Below, in pieces: positions 1-13,295 of a DNA stretch of 64,000 nt. The notes beneath the pieces were generated by a model. The model worked only from the letters and a program-made list of their open reading frames with translations, searched no databases and had not been told where the DNA came from. The stretch's first letter is position 1. Every line of letters begins with the position of its first letter. The stretch covers positions 21,162,707-21,226,706 of the forward strand of contig NC_072465.1 in assembly GCF_027596085.1 (NCBI RefSeq), in the 5' to 3' direction. The translations under genes were made by a program, and so were the position numbers. Origin of the DNA: Anoplopoma fimbria. Its lineage: Eukaryota; Chordata; Actinopteri; Perciformes; Anoplopomatidae.

Positions 1-2936
1 CACATGAATTAAAACCCAATAATTACATTTAAATGTGAATTCTCCCTTTGCTGGTCAACTAGTCGCCATGTCATAAAAAAAAAAAAAAAAAAATCAACTT
101 CACCGGCACGCAATGAATCTTGGGATATGTTGGGCCGTGAAGGATCCATCAGTTGTATCCTCCAAATCTGGGAAAAGTAGGCTTCATTTGTCGGCCGCTG
201 TGACGCAATCCGTCTACAAATACACCCTCCGAAGGAAGCAGCTGCTGGATTGGGACAGCTAATGTCTTGACACCAGAAATGTGATGATTGAAAGTTATTA
301 TTTTCATGTAATTATAGAGCATGAGTATTGGTAAAATCGAATATGTTTGCTATCACCTCAGTGCCATTTGGTTACATTTTGCCTGCTTTTCTTCACTCTT
401 CTTGTTCACATCCCATTCATCAGCTGCTTCTCAAATGAACTTCAGTGAGTTGATGAGAGTGGACAGCGTGTACGATTCGATTGCCTTACATAGGACGTGA
501 TTTGGAAAGACGGGATATTAATGCAGACAGCATGAGACTCACTGATGAGTCACACACATCAATCATGTGATCCCCTTGTTTCTTATCATTTAGACATGGC
601 AATTGACCAGCTAATATTGCATCTGCATATATTGATCTCTCTATTTCTACAAATGAATGGAGATGTTCTCCGCAGAACGGTCGGGTTGTTACAGAATCAT
701 TATCCCTTGGACACTATTTGTTTGCCATTGGGAATGGATTGCATTCCTGATGGAAAACCAACAACAAGGCCAGCAAAACAGAGAGATAGATTGAGAGAAA
801 TTGAGTGGTAACCATTGAGAGGAACGGAGGAAGACGGGAGGTTGCAAAAGGAAGCTGGGCAAGAAGAGACTTCATACGCTGACTTGTGATTCATAAAAGG
901 ACAGGGCGCTAGGGAAGGCAGTGAACTGATATAAAAGGGCTGAGGGGAGCTCGAGGGAGTGACACAGCAGGAGGCGAAGAGGGATGATTTTATTAATAAA
1001 ATTATCTAAAGTTATAGGACTTCATGTGACGAGGGCACCGACTAGTGCTAGTAATATTAATGGTTCGTGTGAGTGTGGATGTCTGTGTGTAACTCTCTCT
1101 CACACACTGATGGACTCTTCTCCATTTTCTGGTATCAACACTTTAATATGAACAGCAGAGGATTAAAGCCAAGCACTGTGCCTCTGTACTGGATAATTAC
1201 AACAAGCTTTTTTTTTTCATATTACTTCACCCCGACTCAGCGAACTTGCCAAGCTCGTTCTCTCTCACAAGTTGGCTGCCACCACTCTGCTAATGAAATC
1301 AGATTTACCAATAAAATGGTCACTCACAAGGCGTTAAACTGGAAGCTTTGGGCAGTACGTTTAGATAAATTCTTTGCGGACTTAAATGATACAACTATAT
1401 TTTGGAGTGAAGGAAGGAAGTAAGGGAGTGGGGAACTTACAGGAAGTGTACTTTTGTAAGAGGGGGAGATGCTGCTGAGCCCAGATAATCCTAAATGGCT
1501 GTTAAAGGAAGTAAAGGAAGCAAAAATGACATATTCTTCTTCTCCTCAGTCATGATTCTTTCTCCACTATTTGGACGAAAGCTGTCAGACATAAATCAAT
1601 TTTGAGGGTGTATGTGAGAGAGAGAGTTGGACTATGACTGCAGCAAGTGCATATGCTTTTATATTTCAGCAACAAAAAGAATATAGTTCAAGGGTTTTGT
1701 GTACAGTTTTCAAAGTCTCTTTTGTATCAATCCAGCTCTTTGATTTTGATGGATGTACCTGGAATATATTTTCTTATCCTGTCTCACCATGAACTGTTAA
1801 AAAATTGTTATTGTCCATGTCCAAGATGGTTCTTTGTCCCTTTTTTTAAAACTCAGCATTCAAGTTATAGCCAGACGGCACAGAAGCCCTTATCTTAATG
1901 GTGTCTAAAGCAGGTTTAGTGTAGTTTTGAAAATGTAGTATAGCCTAATCCTCACAATAAGCCTATGTATGTTGTATTCTATATGCTGTTTCTTTTATCT
2001 TTAATTGCATTTTTTTCAGAGAAAATAAGTAACAGAAGTGAAAAAGGAGACATTTTTTGTTGCTGTTTCATATTTCTCTGATCCAGTACAGAGTTCCTTT
2101 GTGATACCTGAGTAGTCTTGGTTGGCATCATTTTAACTCATTGTGTTTGTTTATGGATGAAAGGGAAAAGTGGTTGGCCGTGGACACAGTCAATCAGACA
2201 ACAGAAAAAATGCACGTATTATGCTTGTTGGAGCAATTCTCCCCATTGTAATGATCCAAGCTATAATTCGTCAAATCTGGGTCTAAACATTGCAAGGCTG
2301 TCATCAAAGAGAAACAAATCAGCTTAAGATCGGAGGAATGGAAAAAACAGAAAATGTGGTGTTGTGGGACATGGTGTTTAAGGGAGCCACATTTTCCATT
2401 TTGGAAGATGAAAAAGCCTTTAGTTTACTCTGCTTTGTCATCTTAAATAATGTTATTATCATGTTATGTGGCTCTTTAATTCCCTATTTGTGTGTTTCCA
2501 TTCTCTATGTTCTGTCTAAGCCTCTGCAGGTCTGCCTCCATTCACATATCAACCCAGCACCATCGCCCACTCATTTTCATTTCTCCTCTCCCCCACTGAC
2601 TTTCTTCTCTTTCTTTTTTTTCTCTCCACAATGCTACCATTTACTCTTGTCTCTGGCTCTGTCTCCAACGGTCTGTACCCTTCCTTCTGCCATAGCTGTC
2701 TCCACCTAGGCCCGTCTCTGATACAGTCACCTTGTTAGCACTTTGAAGCTGTTAAGATCAGAGAGCTTGACAAGCTGCAGTGAAATGTGGCAGGCCTACT
2801 CCTGATTACACAGACTTAAATATAAGACAGCCAATTTGCTCTCGCTTTGAAACCCTCAATAAACCAAGGCTTCAGTGCAGCCCACGTTCTGATACCTCCC
2901 CTGGAAATGTAACATCGTGATCCTAGATGTCTCGCC

Positions 2937-2975
2937 ATTCTATTCTATTTTATTCTATTATATTATTCTGTTGTG
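2937..2975 (+). repeat. TTCTA-type simple repeat
   Basis: Several imperfect ATTCT/ATTTT units. Such tracts often form the tail of fish LINEs, but I see no LINE coding sequence before it. Confidence 0.7.
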
Positions 2976-4144
2976 TGATTATGTTATTATAGTACGTTTA
3001 CTTGTGCTAAGAAGACTGTAAACATTTATAATTCACAAGGTCGTCAACAGAACATGTGCGACTTGCAGGTTCCGGCAGCTCTTTTTACTTTCCATAATGT
3101 AATGTTTTTCCAATACCAAATCACCATTCTGTCATACATCTACTCAAGCAGAGTGTGTGCTTTAACATACTTTTAATACACAAACTCAAAATAGCTGACT
3201 ACCAAACAATAAAGAAACTTTCCGACACTGCATGTGAGTCATATGTCATCCCCTTCAGCAGGTTAGCCTACAGTGACAGCTAGACACTTTGTTATGACCC
3301 AAAGGTGAACCTGACAGGGCATCAGCAACCTTACTCTCCCCTGAGTCACCCCACAGCCCTCCACTGTAGACCCTAAGGCGTTCCTAACTACTACTTGTAT
3401 AAAGTTTTTCTTAAAGCCAGAGACTGGAACAGAATGTCTGCTATGCTGCAGTTACAAATGCACATTTTAAAGTCAGACACATCTATTGTACAATATGTTA
3501 CTACTATATTGCTTTGCAGTATGTATGTTCAGAGAGTTATTGGTCACTGTAATCATTATTTCCATTCTGGTCATGAAGTAATCGCTTTGAAATAAGAATA
3601 TCTACATTCTTGTTTCTCATATTATCAAATGAACAACCAATTACTATTTCAGTATACACATTGTGTTATAAGTATTTCTTGGTAATTATTTGTAAACGTA
3701 AATAAAAAAATAAAAAAACGTAATCCTTTAACTGAAACTTATTTTATAGTTTTTGATGTACAATAATCATTATACATTCAGATTCAGTGAGTTATGTTGT
3801 GGTCAAAAATTATAAAGTATATATTAGTATTTGTTTACAGATTAGTAAATTGGTACCATTTAGTTTGCCGAATTACTTACAGTATTGGAAGATCCTGTTT
3901 CGTGTTTAACCGGGGATGTTCAATTTTCACAGGATTAAATGACAATCATTCACTTCCTATTGTTTTTAGATCACCAGCATTCATCATCCCTTTCACATCT
4001 TGCAGTTTCTGCATGTTTCCGCTCAACACCCCATCCCTTTCAGTTCTTGCCTCACAGTTTGAGGTTAGCATAATGACACATGAAGTTAGCAGACCCAAAA
4101 GATTCTTCTTAATGTCATACTTAAATTCTTCAGAGCATGGGATA

Positions 4145-4370
4145 CTGTGGCTCAGGAGTTAGAGCGGGTCGTCCCTCAATAAGATTTCGATCCCCGGCTT
4201 CTCTGGTTTATGTCGATGTGTCCTTGGGCAGGACACTTAACCCCAAATTGCTCTCAAAGGCATCGGTGTATGAATGAGTGTGAATACTTAGATATTCTTG
4301 AAGGGACGGTGAAACCTTGCATGGTAGCCCCTGCCATCAGTGGAAGAATATGTGTGAATGGGTGTTTTTA
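4145..4370 (+). mobile_element. tRNA-like dispersed repeat (SINE-like)
   Basis: The head has a box A-like TGGCTCAGGAGTTAGAGC and a box B-like TTTCGATCCCCGG about 25 bases further on, then the body GTCGATGTGTCCTTGGGCAG, CACTTAACCCC, CCTTGCATGG and TGCCATCAG, ending GTGTGAATGGGTG. This pattern is familiar as an abundant teleost repeat. A second, opposite copy lies at 12513-12690. Neither should be called a functional tRNA, since no cloverleaf follows. Confidence 0.65.
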
Positions 4371-5351
4371 GTTTTTGTTGAGATTTGCGATACAATTACA
4401 AGTCCATTTAACATAACCATTTAAGTAACAATATCGTATCCAACCGATACAACACACTGTTTTTCATGTATTACACAAAATACAGAAAATAATGTACTGG
4501 ACTGACCAATTCTGAATGCTGGTCATTTCCGTATTTGTGAAATAATTTGTGCTCCTGCCTTTAAATTTGATAACATTATGTCCTCAGTCATGAAGGTAAA
4601 ACAAATTAAATGAAATCCAATGGTAACCTACTTTCACTGTTGGCTATAAAATTGTTTCAAACTGCCACTCTCAATTGTGTCAAACACCAATGGCTGCATT
4701 GTGAGCATACTGAGTGCTTGATCATGAAAATATAAGCTTTTTGTTATGTATCATTTAACATTTATGGTGTGGCAAGTGTTTGTTTGTATTGTTTATACCT
4801 TTCTCTCTACTAATACTACCTACCTGGCCAATGAAACCCACACACATCAAGCCCAAACAGCCCCGGTAAAGCAAAACTTAATTTTACTGTATTTGTGTTT
4901 ATTATATTTAAGGGACAATGCAATTGAGTCCATCATTTAAATGTGCAGACACCCATGATAGCATGAACACAACAGGAAGCACAGTTGAACAATGACATAA
5001 CCACTGCTCCAGATACTCATTTTGTGACACAGCTGCAAAATCTAGAACACAAAGAGCTCAGAAAGATGCAAATTCTTGACCAATGAAGCGGACATGATAT
5101 TTGCCCAGTAGTCGTCTTCTCATGTGAATTCGTTAAGGGTAGATTTGCACTCCTTGTCATTTTTTTGCTAACAGAGTGACGTCCTGGCTCTGACCTTTAG
5201 TTTGCTTAGAACAACTTAGCTAAGCGTAGTGTGTGTGTTTTTCAAGCTGCCAACTTGAATCACTCCAGTGAGGATAGACTGACAGACGGATGGGTATATC
5301 CGGCCTGAGGGGGGAGAAATAGCATCATTCCAGCAGAATGATGAACTCACT

Positions 5352-5394
5352 ATGTATGTATGTGTGTGTGCGTGTGTGTTTGTGCATATGTGAG
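5352..5394 (+). repeat. Imperfect TATG/TG repeat
   Basis: TATGTATGTATG passes into TG units with C and T interruptions. Confidence 0.8.
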
Positions 5395-6552
5395 CAAGCA
5401 CACACACGGTAGATAGGTAGGTACGTGTGTGTTGCTGGGTGAACAAATGTACAGTAGGTAGGAACAGCATGGTGCCAGCATTTGTGCAATTGAATTAGCC
5501 GATGATGACAACATTTCACACACATTATGTCTGCAGAATCAAATTAAGAAATACAGAGAGTGGGTAAGAGAGTGTCTTTTGGAGACATATCCAGTGGCGC
5601 ATGACTATAGACACTTTTATTGGATAACTCTGAGAGTTTGGACCAATGAAACTTCTTTTATTATAACTGAAATATTGATACCGCCAAAGTATCCGGCAGT
5701 ATATTTCCTCTGACTGTTCATGCATTTTGTCTTCAGGATGATTCAGAATGGTGAGAAAAGGCAAAAACAGGGAGGGGAAAATGGATGAGGGAAGCAATAT
5801 CAAGGCACAGGCTTGCATTATTCCGCGGTTTTACGACAAATACTTAATGAAAACCCCGCGAGGGTGATAGAAGCCTGTATTTAATTAAGCCTTTATAAAA
5901 TATTAACCAGGGAGGCCAGGGCAATTCCCCCTCTCCTGGTCTTCTCAGTAGATTGAACCACAGTTACACTGCATAGACAGCACTGAATTATAATTTCAGA
6001 TACAAGGTGAGAGCGAGAGAGAAAGAGAGAGAGCAGGTCTAGTGCTCACTAAAGAGCCAAAGGGGAGGTTGAGATGGGGGACCAATGCTGCTCCTATTGC
6101 TGCCTCTGGAATGTCTTCTAATCACATTAGAGGGGAACTATAGCTCTGATTTATAAGGGCTCTTTTAAGTTCACTTTTCAGCTCGGGCATCTCTATGTCT
6201 CTACCTTTAACAATCTTTGAAATGACTTTGATCTCCTAATTTGGGCGTCACATCCTGTGAAGGGCACAGTGTGCAGAAAAGGTGTAAATCATCACTAGAA
6301 CTCTGGTGTCTTTTTTTTCACGACAACGATGATGGCTGCTCTAAAGGGAGCAATGAGAAGGCCTTTCGCTGGGAATAACATAAGGGAATGGTCGAAATGA
6401 ATGAGCATTATTTTGGTCACGGATAATGGGCGGATAATAAATGTGTTTTTTCTGACAACTATCAATTACACAAACTATTAGTATTCACAGCGGTTGAAAT
6501 GTAGTAGTAAAATTCCATCCAAAACGTGTGATGTAGTCATATCAACTTCAAG

Positions 6553-6660
6553 GTCCACGTCTCACGGCTCAGCAAAAAGGCAACTAGGGAATGGACCCAA
6601 ATGCAGATAGACTCAAAGGAACAGAAGGATGATGCCCATTGTTTTTAATAAACAAATGTC
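6553..6660 (-). mobile_element. Fragment of a gypsy-like LTR end
   Basis: The - strand shows TTTATTAAAAACAATGGGC, a later TGCATTTGGGTCCA, and ends CTGAGCCGTGAG. This is the style of 3' LTR end (TGCATTTGGGTCC...GCCGTGAC) that I remember from fish gypsy elements. No internal coding region adjoins it, so it would be a solo or truncated LTR. Confidence 0.45.
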
Positions 6661-7048
6661 CAAAACTAAACTTACTTTTCAGTTGAGTACAAAAGTAGAT
6701 ATACATTAAAGAACAAAAAGTTCCCATTATTTTAAGAACACCAGCATTCAGTCATCCTTTACACCTCACACAGTATCTTTCACTTATGCATTGCCACTGC
6801 TTTATTACTGCACCATGCTAAAACCACAGATGAACGATTAGTCCACAAAGATAAACAGTATTGGACTATTCTGTAATGTATTCCTAGAAGCCACTGCAAC
6901 AATTCTCTGTGTCAACATTTTCCCCCAATAAGTTTGTAAACTCATAATCTGGACTCCGTTACTTTACGTTTCTAATTAACTGTATTTTCTGTTGCAAAGT
7001 AGTATTATACAAATGTAATTTTGACGTTTATTTTGTCCCAATTTACAG

Positions 7049-7343
7049 ATCCATACAGACTCTGACGAAGGTGAGGGGAACATCAAGTACACTATCTCTG
7101 GAGAAGGGGCGGGCTCTATCTTTATCATCGACGAGCTAACAGGAGACATCCATGCCACAGAGAGACTGGACCGAGAACAGAAGGCTCTTTACACACTTAG
7201 GGCCCGGGCCTGGGACCGGCTTTCCAATGACCCTCTGGAATCAGAGTCTGAATTTGTCATCAAGGTCCAGGACATCAATGACAGTGAGCCCAAGTTCTTG
7301 AAGGCTCCCTACATCGGCAGTGTGGCAGAGCTGTCACCCATAG
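7049..7343 (+). CDS. cdh22: cdh22-like exon (canonical exon 3): most of EC1, start of EC2
   Basis: The acceptor is ...ATTTACAG and the donor TAG|GTAAGG, giving 295 bases, the size I remember for this exon in type II cadherins. It starts in phase 0 with [10 protein letters not shown] and ends after the first base of a Gly codon. It encodes EC1 without its first strand: the GEGAGSIF block, LTGDIHA, the calcium-binding LDRE, then the EC1-EC2 linker [11 protein letters not shown], and the first strand of EC2 with the calcium-ligand glutamate in SVAELSPIG. The linker has DINDSEP where most relatives have DINDNEP; I recall the serine as usual for cadherin-22. The N-terminal strand with the docking tryptophans should be in the preceding exon, which is not in the window. 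Confidence 0.9.
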
Positions 7344-8370
7344 GTAAGGCAAGAAACATTGCAGCCAGACAGGGGCCATCTGGATTGCAGTTTCATGCTT
7401 TGAGCTCAGGATGGCCTAAAGGTGCTCATACTGTATGAAATCACCAGTTTAACAGCTATTTTCATGATGCATAAGTAGGACCTGTAACATAATGCATTGT
7501 CCACCTTGGCTCAGGGGGGAGCTAGAAATTGCCATGAGGAGCAATATGCTAAAATTCTCCCCCATTGTCAAGATTGGAAAAAAGCAGACAGGAGATTTTA
7601 CTGTCGATGAAAATAAATTTGGAGTCAGTGAATCCCTTGTGGATAAGAAAGTAGAATGGTGTCATGGACATTTGAGGAGGATCCCCGATTGCGCTGTGTC
7701 AGAGCTATGCCCGGTAGGTAGGAATAATATGGAAAATGACGGAGACCGAGCAGGCACATAAAGAAAGGAGACGTGAATTGCATTACTCCCAGATGAGCTT
7801 TGTGGCTGTGTTCTCTGACTGTGTTATGAGGTAAATCATGACGGGGGGGAATGGGGGAGCGGTGCTCCAGAAGAGTAGATAATGGCAAAGGGGTGTATCA
7901 TATTTTCAAAGAGGCTTTTGACATTGAAACCACAATGCTTTTAATCTTGACAAACATGTTGTTATTGTAAGCAACAGTATTAGCGGCACACCGTGGCTGC
8001 TTATAGTTCTCAGCAAAATGGAAAAGTCAGGTGAACGAGGGTGTCAGGGGCTTCATTAGCATGATATTAATGTCACACACCCCGCTGATGTTTAATAAAC
8101 AAAATTCTGTTTGGCTGCCAAGCGATATCACAATACCATGTGTGCTCAGAATGTTGTGTGTGATAGTGATATTTGCATGTGTGTGTGCGTGTGTGTTATC
8201 ATGCAAATGCAGTAGATGTGGGTGTGCTTCTTGGGTGAGTGACTCCAGGAGTGGTGGAGAATGGAATGGCTCTTCCCCTGTTCAAGCCTGATTGGAATTA
8301 ATTCCTGCTTCCTCAGCATGATCCAAACCATGGGCATTTCTGCCTACAGTGCTCTCTAAAACTGAATGAG

Positions 8371-8420
8371 GTGTGTACGTGTGTGTGTGTGTGTGTGTGT
8401 AAGTGTGTGTGCCTGTGTGT
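8371..8420 (+). repeat. Interrupted (TG)n repeat
   Basis: GTGTGTACG, then a pure TG run to 8400, an AA interruption and more TG units. Confidence 0.9.
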
Positions 8421-11365
8421 ATGGGAGGGAGCGGCAGAGAGACAAAGACATAGCAATTGAAGGGGAGCACAAAATAGGAGAGAGATAAATAGAAAAGAAA
8501 TAATCCAGAGATTTAGAAAAGATGAAGTCGCTTTGGAAGCAAGACGGCTATTATCTCCTCAATAATATATAAAGAGATAAAAGGAGTCATGGAGATCACG
8601 CTTAGTTAATGTTAGTTAATGTAATCTTAATGATCACGACCCTTCCACTTTGGCTGCTCCCCCTTTGTTCAACCCTGTCGCACCTCAGTCAAATTACGGA
8701 CTAAATGAGTGTGCAGTTCATGTTTTAAACATCGTTGTGGAGCGCTGGCCCTAATAAGGTAACAGCTACTGCTTAGTCAAGCATTCTACTGCCCTGTCCC
8801 CGTCTCCTTTTTGTCACGCTGTTCCACTGTCCAACATCAGCTAGGGCCAGCAGTATTTTTTTGTCATTTCACTTTGATAAAGTCACAAGCACAATGACAA
8901 TAACTGAAGGGATTAAAAATTAAATAAAAAGGTACCTCACAAACCTCCTTGAACGCCACGTCACTTACCGGCTCCTCGGTTTTGCTGCACATTGACCTCC
9001 TACCATCTTCTGTGTTTGGTATAGCTCAAATAGCTGGAGAATATTATCAGTTCATTTTGAAGTGCAGAATCTTTTACTTTTTGTCAACAAATTCCAAACC
9101 AACAACCTACCTTACTAACAAGTATTGCCGTTGTTGCCAAGGCCTGAGCTTAGCCTTAGCTAGATTTATTCCTCTTTGCCGTAAATGTCTGTTGTTGCCG
9201 TAACCCTGGGTGATTACGATGGGCATGGGCACTGCAGTTTATTTTGGGACAATTCCACATACACTGTGCCGCTGAAACATCACGCCAGCACCAAATGGGA
9301 TTAATCCACAGCTCAAAATATCCCCAACAAATATATTATTTAAAAAGTATCAATAGAAATTGCTCAAAACTGTAGTGCCCAGTGCCTTCTCTAAAAATGT
9401 AACTATATTTTTTACAACCTGCTTTGAATGTAGATAATTACAAATGGATTTTTGGGCTGAGTGCTGTATACGTATTAGTCCGAATTCATTGAGAGACAGA
9501 AACAGAGTCGGAACACTAGAATAATCAAGAAAACCCAAAAAACACCAGCCGCTTATTTGCTTTTGCAATATGTCCTTTGAGTTAACTCAACAACATCTAC
9601 AATTGCTTTCATTTTTTCCCCAGCTGTAGGCAGCTCTTCTATTTCTTTTTTGCATTGCCTTGCCCGGCGATACTGTCCGTTAACACCAGACAAGAATTCT
9701 GTCGCCTTTAATGCTGTATAGACTTGATATTTTCACATTTACTGTGTGAACGCACAATATACCCAAAACCTGGTTAGTATTTTTATGTAATTTGGACACA
9801 GCTCCTGTGATCTGATACAGGGTTGCTTTTTATGCCGTATTGGAAGCAGGTTGCAGACATCAGCCGCACCAGTGATATGCTCACTGTGCTGTTTTAAGCC
9901 CAACCATACAGAAAACAGCTTTGGAAAACGTGAGGCCATAATAGTAAAAAAGTAATCAGTAGTCCGCTGCTTGAGGCATATACATTGTTACTTATCACTC
10001 CTGTCATGTCTCCCAGTGCCGGTCTCTGTCATAGCTATACCGCCTCAACCCATCCCTCTTTGTGCAAAGGCTTCCTGTCTGTCTCTCAATCTGTCTGCGT
10101 GCTTGCTCAGCATCTGCTACAAAAAATACTTGTGTACATTGTCCGTCTGTTTTTAAGGGTTTGGTTAACTCTGAAAAGGAGAAGGGAGGGCAAATAAAGT
10201 ACGAGCAGCAAAGATGATGATGAAATGTGAGGGCCTGTGCTGTGTTGTCCTTTGGAAAATTTGCGGCTAATGAAATTGCAGTCTTAAATCAAATTTGTAG
10301 TGCGTGGGTGATTGAATGTTGCTTTGAGAAGCGTGCATGTCTTTATATAGGGGAAGAAGAGGGAACATGGATGGAGTCATTCTGCAGAACGCTAGCTGTG
10401 TCCTCTGACTCATGATGATAAAGACTGTGAAGAATTGATTTAATACAATTTCTTGGTAGAGGACATTCTGGACCGAACACAACCAAAAAGAAACTGACTA
10501 GAAGATGAGGCGTAGGGACTAACCGTATTAATTACAGCCCAAATAAATATCTGTTCTATTTCTTTATTATACAAATTCAAAATATTTGATATGTTGTTTA
10601 GTTTGAGCAAGCTAAGACTACAGTGTGGCCTAGAGGTAAAGTGCTTCACTGACAAATGACTGAAGTTTGCTGGCCCACTAATGACCACCAATAGCAGGGT
10701 GTATTTGTAGCTAGTGTTGCTGAGAGAAATAAAACACGTGAATGACATGGTGAAAACAAGAGTTAACCAAGATTGGTTCAATTAATTGGTATAGTGGTGC
10801 GTTGGAATAATGAATCCTCACAATCTTAGTTTTTGTTTTATCTTCCTCCCTTTACAAGGGCGTAGGTATGGTGTCTTCATTGGTGGGGACACAACACATA
10901 CTAACTAAATTTCGAGCATATTACACTTTATTACCGGCATTCCAGTGAATTTTTCTGCATCAATTAATGGTGTAAATGTCTTTATTTATGGAAAGGAAAA
11001 AACTAAATTCAGGATTGTTGAGGGGACAGTTCAAAAGATGACAATATAATGGTATATATCTGTTTTGCTTTCAAAATGTATTCTATTCCATTTTTTCTCA
11101 TTTAATGCTATCTCTGCTGCTGAGTCAACACATGTGTAGGCATGAATTACTCTTCCCTCCACGTTTGTGTGTATTATGTGGGGCAGTAGTAGCCTCTTTA
11201 AATGGGCATGTAAGACCTGTTTAACTCAATGATTCATTCATTTGTTTTAATTTATTTATAAACCCCTGGTATTAAATAGCTCATATGTGTTTCAGCAAGA
11301 TTCCAAGTTGAACACTTTCTGCATATTCAAAACATATCCCACATAGATGTGTTCTCTGAGATGTT

Positions 11366-11450
11366 GAGAATGAAGTTGTAATTTTTTGAGGATAAAGTTG
11401 TAGTATAAAAGAATAAAGTTGCAATTTAACAGGAATAAAGTCATTATTAA
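11366..11450 (+). repeat. Degenerate tandem repeat, about four units of 20-23 bp
   Basis: Successive units carry GAATGAAGTTGTAATTTTTT, GATAAAGTTGTAGTATAAAA, GAATAAAGTTGCAATTTAAC and GAATAAAGTCATTATTAAA. The core GAATAAAGT.GTAAT is shared, with steps of about 21 bases. Confidence 0.7.
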
Positions 11451-11774
11451 AAATGTTAAAATCTTCTTAACCTCTAAAACTGAAACTAACATTAAATTTT
11501 TTTTTTTTTAATTATACAAATTAGAAAATCAACTTTGCTTAATTTCTCATCAGCAATAATAAATAGAGCTGGCTAGAGCCATGTTGTCCACACCAGAAGT
11601 GCATTTCTCTGCGCTTTTGTCTTAAAACTAGGTTAGCTGCCATTTAAAAGTTGTATGCATATGCACTAAATGTAAGATTGCATCATACGTATATATGGAA
11701 AGAAAACAGTTTAATATGATATATGAATAATGTAGTTTTAATTGCCTTCTGTCATTTTTATTATTTTACATATT

Positions 11775-12240
11775 TCTGGTTTTAGGTGCAAAAACTGAGA
11801 TTGGGAGCATTTCTATCGCCTCTAAACGGCTCTGAGCATAGTGACAGTAAACCTGCTACTCACAGCTAAAAGGTGCTATATGCAAAAACAACAGCGCAAA
11901 CTACAGCAAAAGTGCTGACAGAGTTAACAGTGTTTACTTGAGGGGGAACCAGAGAGTGTGTGCTACACTTGCATGATAAAGCTGTCGGTCTGGATGGAAT
12001 TGTCAGCTTTAACCGCTTTATTAGTGCATTGCAGAGCAGCAGCCGGGAACTAACCAGTGGTGCTCACATGCACTAAAAGCATCCGCAGCCAGCCCAGCGA
12101 GAAGCTCCGATTACAATACACACAGAGGAAGAGCAACTTCATTTTCTGCTCAGGTAGACATTACTCCACTATATCTTAACATAAATATAATTTGATTATA
12201 TATTAATGGTCAGAATTTTAGATTCAGCTCCTTTAAAGGA
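11775..12240. repeat. Probable dispersed repeat
   Basis: Contains AACAACAGCGCAAACTACAG, the phrase CCAGCGAGAAGCTCCGATTA, GAGCAACTTCATTTTCTGCT and ends CAGCTCCTTTAAAG. The layout resembles an abundant teleost non-coding repeat I remember; borders and class are uncertain. Confidence 0.35.
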
Positions 12241-12512
12241 GATGAAATAAAAAATGGCATTATAGGTCTATTTGATTAATGGATGTTCACTTACAAACTA
12301 ACAGGTCATCCTTCTCTCTATGACTCACCATCCATTGTATATTTTCTGAATAAAAGTGGACCCAGCATTATGTAAATCATCTGCGATTCGAAAAGCTAAT
12401 GTTGCCTCATGTCCATTTGCAAGGTAATCTGAGATTTATTGGTCCGTTCATTTAAAACACCCATCCTTCCATTTTAAAAACCTAAAATTGATATTTGGCA
12501 AAAGAAAATGAT

Positions 12513-12690
12513 AAATGGTTTTACATTTATACAGCTCCTTTCTAGTCTTCTGACCACACAGAGAGCTGGTTGTCAAAATTCTCCAATTCCCACACACATT
12601 CATACGCTGATGGCGGAGGCTCCTGTGCAAGATTCCACATGCCCATCAGGATCTATTCTAAATGTTCATTCACACACACTAGTGCATAGA
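12513..12690 (-). mobile_element. Second copy of the same dispersed repeat, opposite strand, head missing
   Basis: The + strand reads TTTACATTTATACAGCTCC, CATTCATACGCTGATGGCGG and CCCATCAGGA, which is the reverse complement of the tail and body of the repeat at 4145-4370 (CCATCAG...GTATGAATGTGTGTG). The tRNA-like head is absent. It directly abuts the LTR side of the gypsy remnant. Confidence 0.6.
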
Positions 12691-12959
12691 ATACATGAGT
12701 AACAATAGCAACAGGGATGCATTCAAAGCCTCCGTTAACACTTTATTGCAACGTGTTAACAAGCCAACATCGTTAATGGTTACTAGTACCTGCAAACTGG
12801 AACCCAAAAGCATGACAAAGAGACAGAGTTACAAGGATAATTCAGTTAATTTAGTAGTCAGGCAGGGTCAAAACCGGGAAATCGGTTACTCAGGCAAAGA
12901 AATCCGAAGAGGGGCAGGCAGAAAATCCAAAATCCAAACGGGCAGGCAGGGTCGAAACA

Positions 12960-13295
12960 GGCAGACAGTTTCATTGGCACTGGGTAACTTGGGTTGTGGG
13001 ATGAGCAGAGCAGACTTGGAAAACCGATCAATGACAGTGAGAATTACTTTGTTACCGTCAGAGGGAGGTAACAAAGTCCAAAATCCAAAGCGAATTGGGA
13101 CCAAGGACGAGAAGGAACTAGCAGAGGATGAAAAAGGCCTAAGGGAGTTTGGCGAGTGCTTTTATGTTTTGAGCAGACCTGGCAAGCACTGATGAACCCC
13201 TTGGTGTCCTTCTCCATGGAAGACCACCAAAACCGTTGCAGTAGCAGTGCTAGAGTGCGTCTGACAGAGATTTGCAGGAACAAACAAATGGTCAT
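12960..13295 (-). pseudogene. Gypsy integrase remnant (zinc finger and start of core)
   Basis: The - strand frames carry RRTLALLLQRFWWSSMEKD, then [13 protein letters not shown] and a proline-rich linker [16 protein letters not shown]. After a frame change comes [19 protein letters not shown] and [12 protein letters not shown]. The upstream histidine pair of the HHCC finger is not visible, and the sequence changes into LTR-like DNA soon after the second aspartate, so most of the catalytic core and the C-terminus are deleted. Confidence 0.82.

Larger units (their letters stand above)
1..7048. other. Non-coding stretch upstream of the first recognised cadherin exon
   Basis: Probably intron of the same gene, because the phase-0 start of the exon at 7049 requires an upstream coding exon. 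No reading frame here resembles a cadherin signal/prodomain or the N-terminal EC1 strand. It contains a 19-base A run (75-93), a TTCTA-type simple repeat (2937-2975), a tRNA-like dispersed repeat (4145-4370), a TG-rich patch (5352-5394) and an LTR-end fragment (6553-6660). Otherwise I see only AT-rich unique-looking sequence. Confidence 0.6.

Noticed and set aside
2290..2709. 139-codon + strand frame ahead of the cadherin exons as the missing N-terminal exon
   Set aside because: It has no prodomain processing site, no tryptophan strand motif and no suitable phase-0 donor leading to IHTDSD; the C-terminal half is low-complexity.
4145..4220. A functional tRNA gene
   Set aside because: Box A and box B-like motifs are present but no cloverleaf pairing or 3' end; the continuation matches a dispersed repeat.
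12695..13192. 165-codon + strand open frame
   Set aside because: It is antisense to the LTR and integrase remnant of the gypsy element, which explains the sequence better.
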